From Pseudonocardia benzenivorans CB1190 (GTDB lineage: Bacteria; Actinomycetota; Actinomycetes; Mycobacteriales; Pseudonocardiaceae), in NCBI RefSeq assembly GCF_000196675.2, contig NC_015312.1, forward strand, positions 2,232,001 to 2,296,000: DNA of 64,000 bases. The letters are read 5' to 3'. Within the stretch, counting starts at the first letter, position 1, and every line of letters starts with the position of its first letter. Under the pieces are notes generated by a model. It saw only the letters and a list, made by a program, of their open reading frames with translations, did not search any database and had not been told where the DNA came from. Below, piece by piece: positions 62,461-64,000 of the stretch. Both the position numbers and the translations under genes were made by a program.

Positions 62461-63072
62461 GTCACAGGAGGGCCCCAGACTGCTGCTGGTTCCGCGAGTA
62501 GGCACCCTCCTGCTCTGCCACACGGCCAAACCTGGGTGTCCCGAGCGCCGGAGTGGGCCATGCTCCCACCAGAGCCAATCGTCGGCTCCGTCGTCCGTGC
62601 TGGTCGCGTCGCCCCTCGGGCGGCTCGTCGACCTCCTGACCGCGGTCCGTGCCGACCCGCCGGTCGTGGTCTGTCCCAACGGGGCGGAGGCGCCCTGGCC
62701 CGTAGAGCCCAGGTATAAACGTTCCATGTGTTGCCGTCGGCAGACGGCGACCGCTACGCTGTGCGGGTATCTTGGCGGGCCACGGCCCCCGATGCTCCCA
62801 GGAAGAAACGATTCAACCCTTGCCGACTCGGATGAAGAAGACGTGTCGTCGAACGCCTGTTGGGCGAGGGGAAGGAGACGGCGGTCGCCTGATGTCCTGC
62901 GAGGCCGAACATGAGCCCGCGGGTCGAGGTGAGAGTACTTCTGACGACATTGCCGTAGACGCCGCCAGGGTGGCGCTGTGTCGGTGATGAAGAATCGTAC
63001 GACGACGTCTTCATTTCGGGCGAGCCCCGGTGGCAGTTCAGTCATAGCGCAATCGATAGTGAGGGAAAGAGT
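62461..63072. other. Gene-poor stretch before the NIPSNAP gene
   Basis: No coding region is convincing. It holds the second pair of LacI-type operator-like sites (62714 and 62803). The promoter of the NIPSNAP gene is likely near the end. Confidence 0.45.
62714..62816. promoter_or_regulatory. Second pair of LacI-type operator-like sites
   Basis: TATAAACGTTCCA (62714-62726) and AAGAAACGATTCAA (62803-62816) repeat the pair at 57081/57174; the distance between sites is 89 here and 93 there. AGAAACGATTCAA is identical in both. Confidence 0.45.
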
Positions 63073-63411
63073 GTGCTGTACGAGGTTCGAGAGTACGTCG
63101 TCACGCCCGGTCGCCTCGAGTCGCTCATTACGAGATTCAAAGAGCACGCATTACCCCTGTTCGTCAAACATCAGATGGACCTCGTTCAGATCGGCGTGAC
63201 CTCGGTGGGCGATCACTCGTTCAACGAGGTCGTCTACACGCTCCGCTTCACAGATGTCGCAGACATGGAGCGCAAATGGAGGGCGTTCGTCCATGATCCG
63301 GAGTGGATCGCCGCGTTTCGCGCGAGCGAGGCGGACGGCCCATTGGTGCAGTCGATGAGGCGTCGACTGGTCGACGCGAGCTCGTTCGGTGAGTGGTGCA
63401 CGAAGAGGTGA
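63073..63411 (+). CDS. NIPSNAP family protein
   Basis: The 112-residue protein starts LYEVREYVVTPGRLESLITRF, the hallmark of NIPSNAP dimeric alpha-beta barrels, with VYTLRFTDVADMERKWRAF later. Bacterial members accompany catabolic genes; no chemistry is established. GTG at 63073 follows GAGGGAAAG. Its stop overlaps the next start (GTGA), so it is co-expressed with the reductase gene. Confidence 0.88.
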   Translation: MLYEVREYVVTPGRLESLITRFKEHALPLFVKHQMDLVQIGVTSVGDHSFNEVVYTLRFTDVADMERKWRAFVHDPEWIAAFRASEADGPLVQSMRRRLVDASSFGEWCTKR

Positions 63412-64000
63412 ACAGTGGTAGCAGGCGCGAGTTCCGTGCGGTACGAATCCATGGAGGCGACGGATCGACCCGGATTTCGGTCGACGAGCTGACCGACGAC
63501 GACCTGCCCTGGGGTGATGTCGAGGTCGACGTCCTCTACTCGGATCTCAATTTCAAGGACGGGAAGGTGATGGAGGCCGGCTCGTCCCTCCCTCAGTGCT
63601 TTCCCATCGTTCCGGGTATCGACTTCGTAGGAACGGTGACCCGTTCTTCGAGTCCGCTGTTCGCGGTCGGCGATGGGGTGGTGGCGAACGGCTTCGGTCT
63701 CGGGACCGATCGTGACGGGGGACTGACGCAGCGGACACGTGTTCCGGGCACCTTCTTGCTGGCACTTCCTTCGCGGCTCGATCACCGGCGCGCCGCTGCT
63801 ATCGGGACCGCGGGGTACACCGCCGGGCTGGCAGTCGAGGCAATCCTCGATGCCGGTGTGAGGCCTTCGAACGGGCCGGTTCTGGTCACCGGCGCGGGTG
63901 GCGGCGTCGGAACGCTCGCCATCGCGGTGCTGGCCCAGGCCGGCTTCGACGTCGTGGCGTCAACCGGACGGGCAGACCAACTGCGGGATTCGCTGCTCCG
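63408..64000 (+). CDS. Zinc-free MDR-family oxidoreductase, AcuI/YhdH-like (partial)
   Basis: The gene runs off the right edge after 197 codons. LNFKDGKVM, PIVPGIDFVGTV, GIGTAGYTA-like AIGTAGYTAGL and VTGAGGGVGTLAIAVLAQ identify the acrylyl-CoA reductase (AcuI/YhdH) branch of medium-chain reductases, which use NADPH to reduce acrylyl-CoA or quinone-like enones. No zinc ligands are seen. GTG at 63408 overlaps the NIPSNAP stop. Confidence 0.9.
   Translation, partial: MNSGSRREFRAVRIHGGDGSTRISVDELTDDDLPWGDVEVDVLYSDLNFKDGKVMEAGSSLPQCFPIVPGIDFVGTVTRSSSPLFAVGDGVVANGFGLGTDRDGGLTQRTRVPGTFLLALPSRLDHRRAAAIGTAGYTAGLAVEAILDAGVRPSNGPVLVTGAGGGVGTLAIAVLAQAGFDVVASTGRADQLRDSLL

Noticed and set aside
54836-64000. 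Direct repeat of the tRNA-Val 3' end as a right attachment site
   Set aside because: I saw no second copy within the window; it may lie beyond the right edge or be lost.

Overview
The window comes from a high-GC actinomycete. The content fits the Pseudonocardiales (Pseudonocardia-like): dense genes with GTG starts, stop-start overlaps (ATGA/GTGA), leaderless-looking promoters, actinobacteria-only families (DUF3052, DUF3145, FasR-type regulator, ChiZ/LexA pair), and two blocks whose order matches, from memory, Mycobacterium tuberculosis Rv2731-Rv2718c and Rv2238c-Rv2245.

Region 1 (1-12784) is a one-carbon/methyl-cycle locus. Eight minus-strand genes run almost without gaps from 9326 to 1139: a MetV-like cysteine-rich protein, MetF-type reductase, a 500-residue methyltransferase-like protein, a short 'core' MetE, MetK, PurU, adenosine kinase and FolD. 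A divergent pair encodes a PucR/CdaR-type regulator and a homocysteine methyltransferase fused to a methylenetetrahydrofolate reductase domain. Together they would make methyl-THF, methylate homocysteine, make S-adenosylmethionine and remove the adenosine by-product. Downstream, at the window edge, lie a free-standing PEP-utiliser swivelling domain and an unidentified partial partner.

Region 2 (12.9-21.2 kb) holds an OafA-type acyltransferase with SGNH domain, an orphan ATP-grasp enzyme, an M13 metallopeptidase, an MFS exporter, a cupin and an SDR. Region 3 (21.6-37.6 kb) is conserved housekeeping: DUF349 protein, LigB-like protein, miaA, dapF, hflX, a membrane protein with a 690-residue repeat tail, lexA divergent from a ChiZ-like LysM gene with SOS boxes, then nrdR-nrdJ with an NrdR box and a clear terminator. 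Region 4 (37.8-44 kb) has a hydrolase, Nudix, a frameshifted pirin, a BldC-like HTH protein, a transglutaminase-like protein, an MBL-fold protein and DUF3145. Region 5 (44-54.9 kb) is the type II fatty acid synthase operon fabD-fabH-acpP-fabF with its FasR-type regulator, a second pirin, cspA, aceE, DUF3052, ahpE and tRNA-Val(TAC).

Region 6 (54.9-64 kb) starts at the tRNA and looks like an old, decaying island: a broken tyrosine recombinase joined to a GntR fragment, then intact catabolic or salvage genes (phosphotriesterase-like hydrolase, nicotinamide phosphoribosyltransferase, aldo/keto reductase, HAD phosphatase, NIPSNAP protein, AcuI-like reductase) separated by gene-poor DNA with IS3 and ribokinase remnants and LacI-type operator-like sites. 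No CRISPR array, rRNA or complete insertion sequence was seen.
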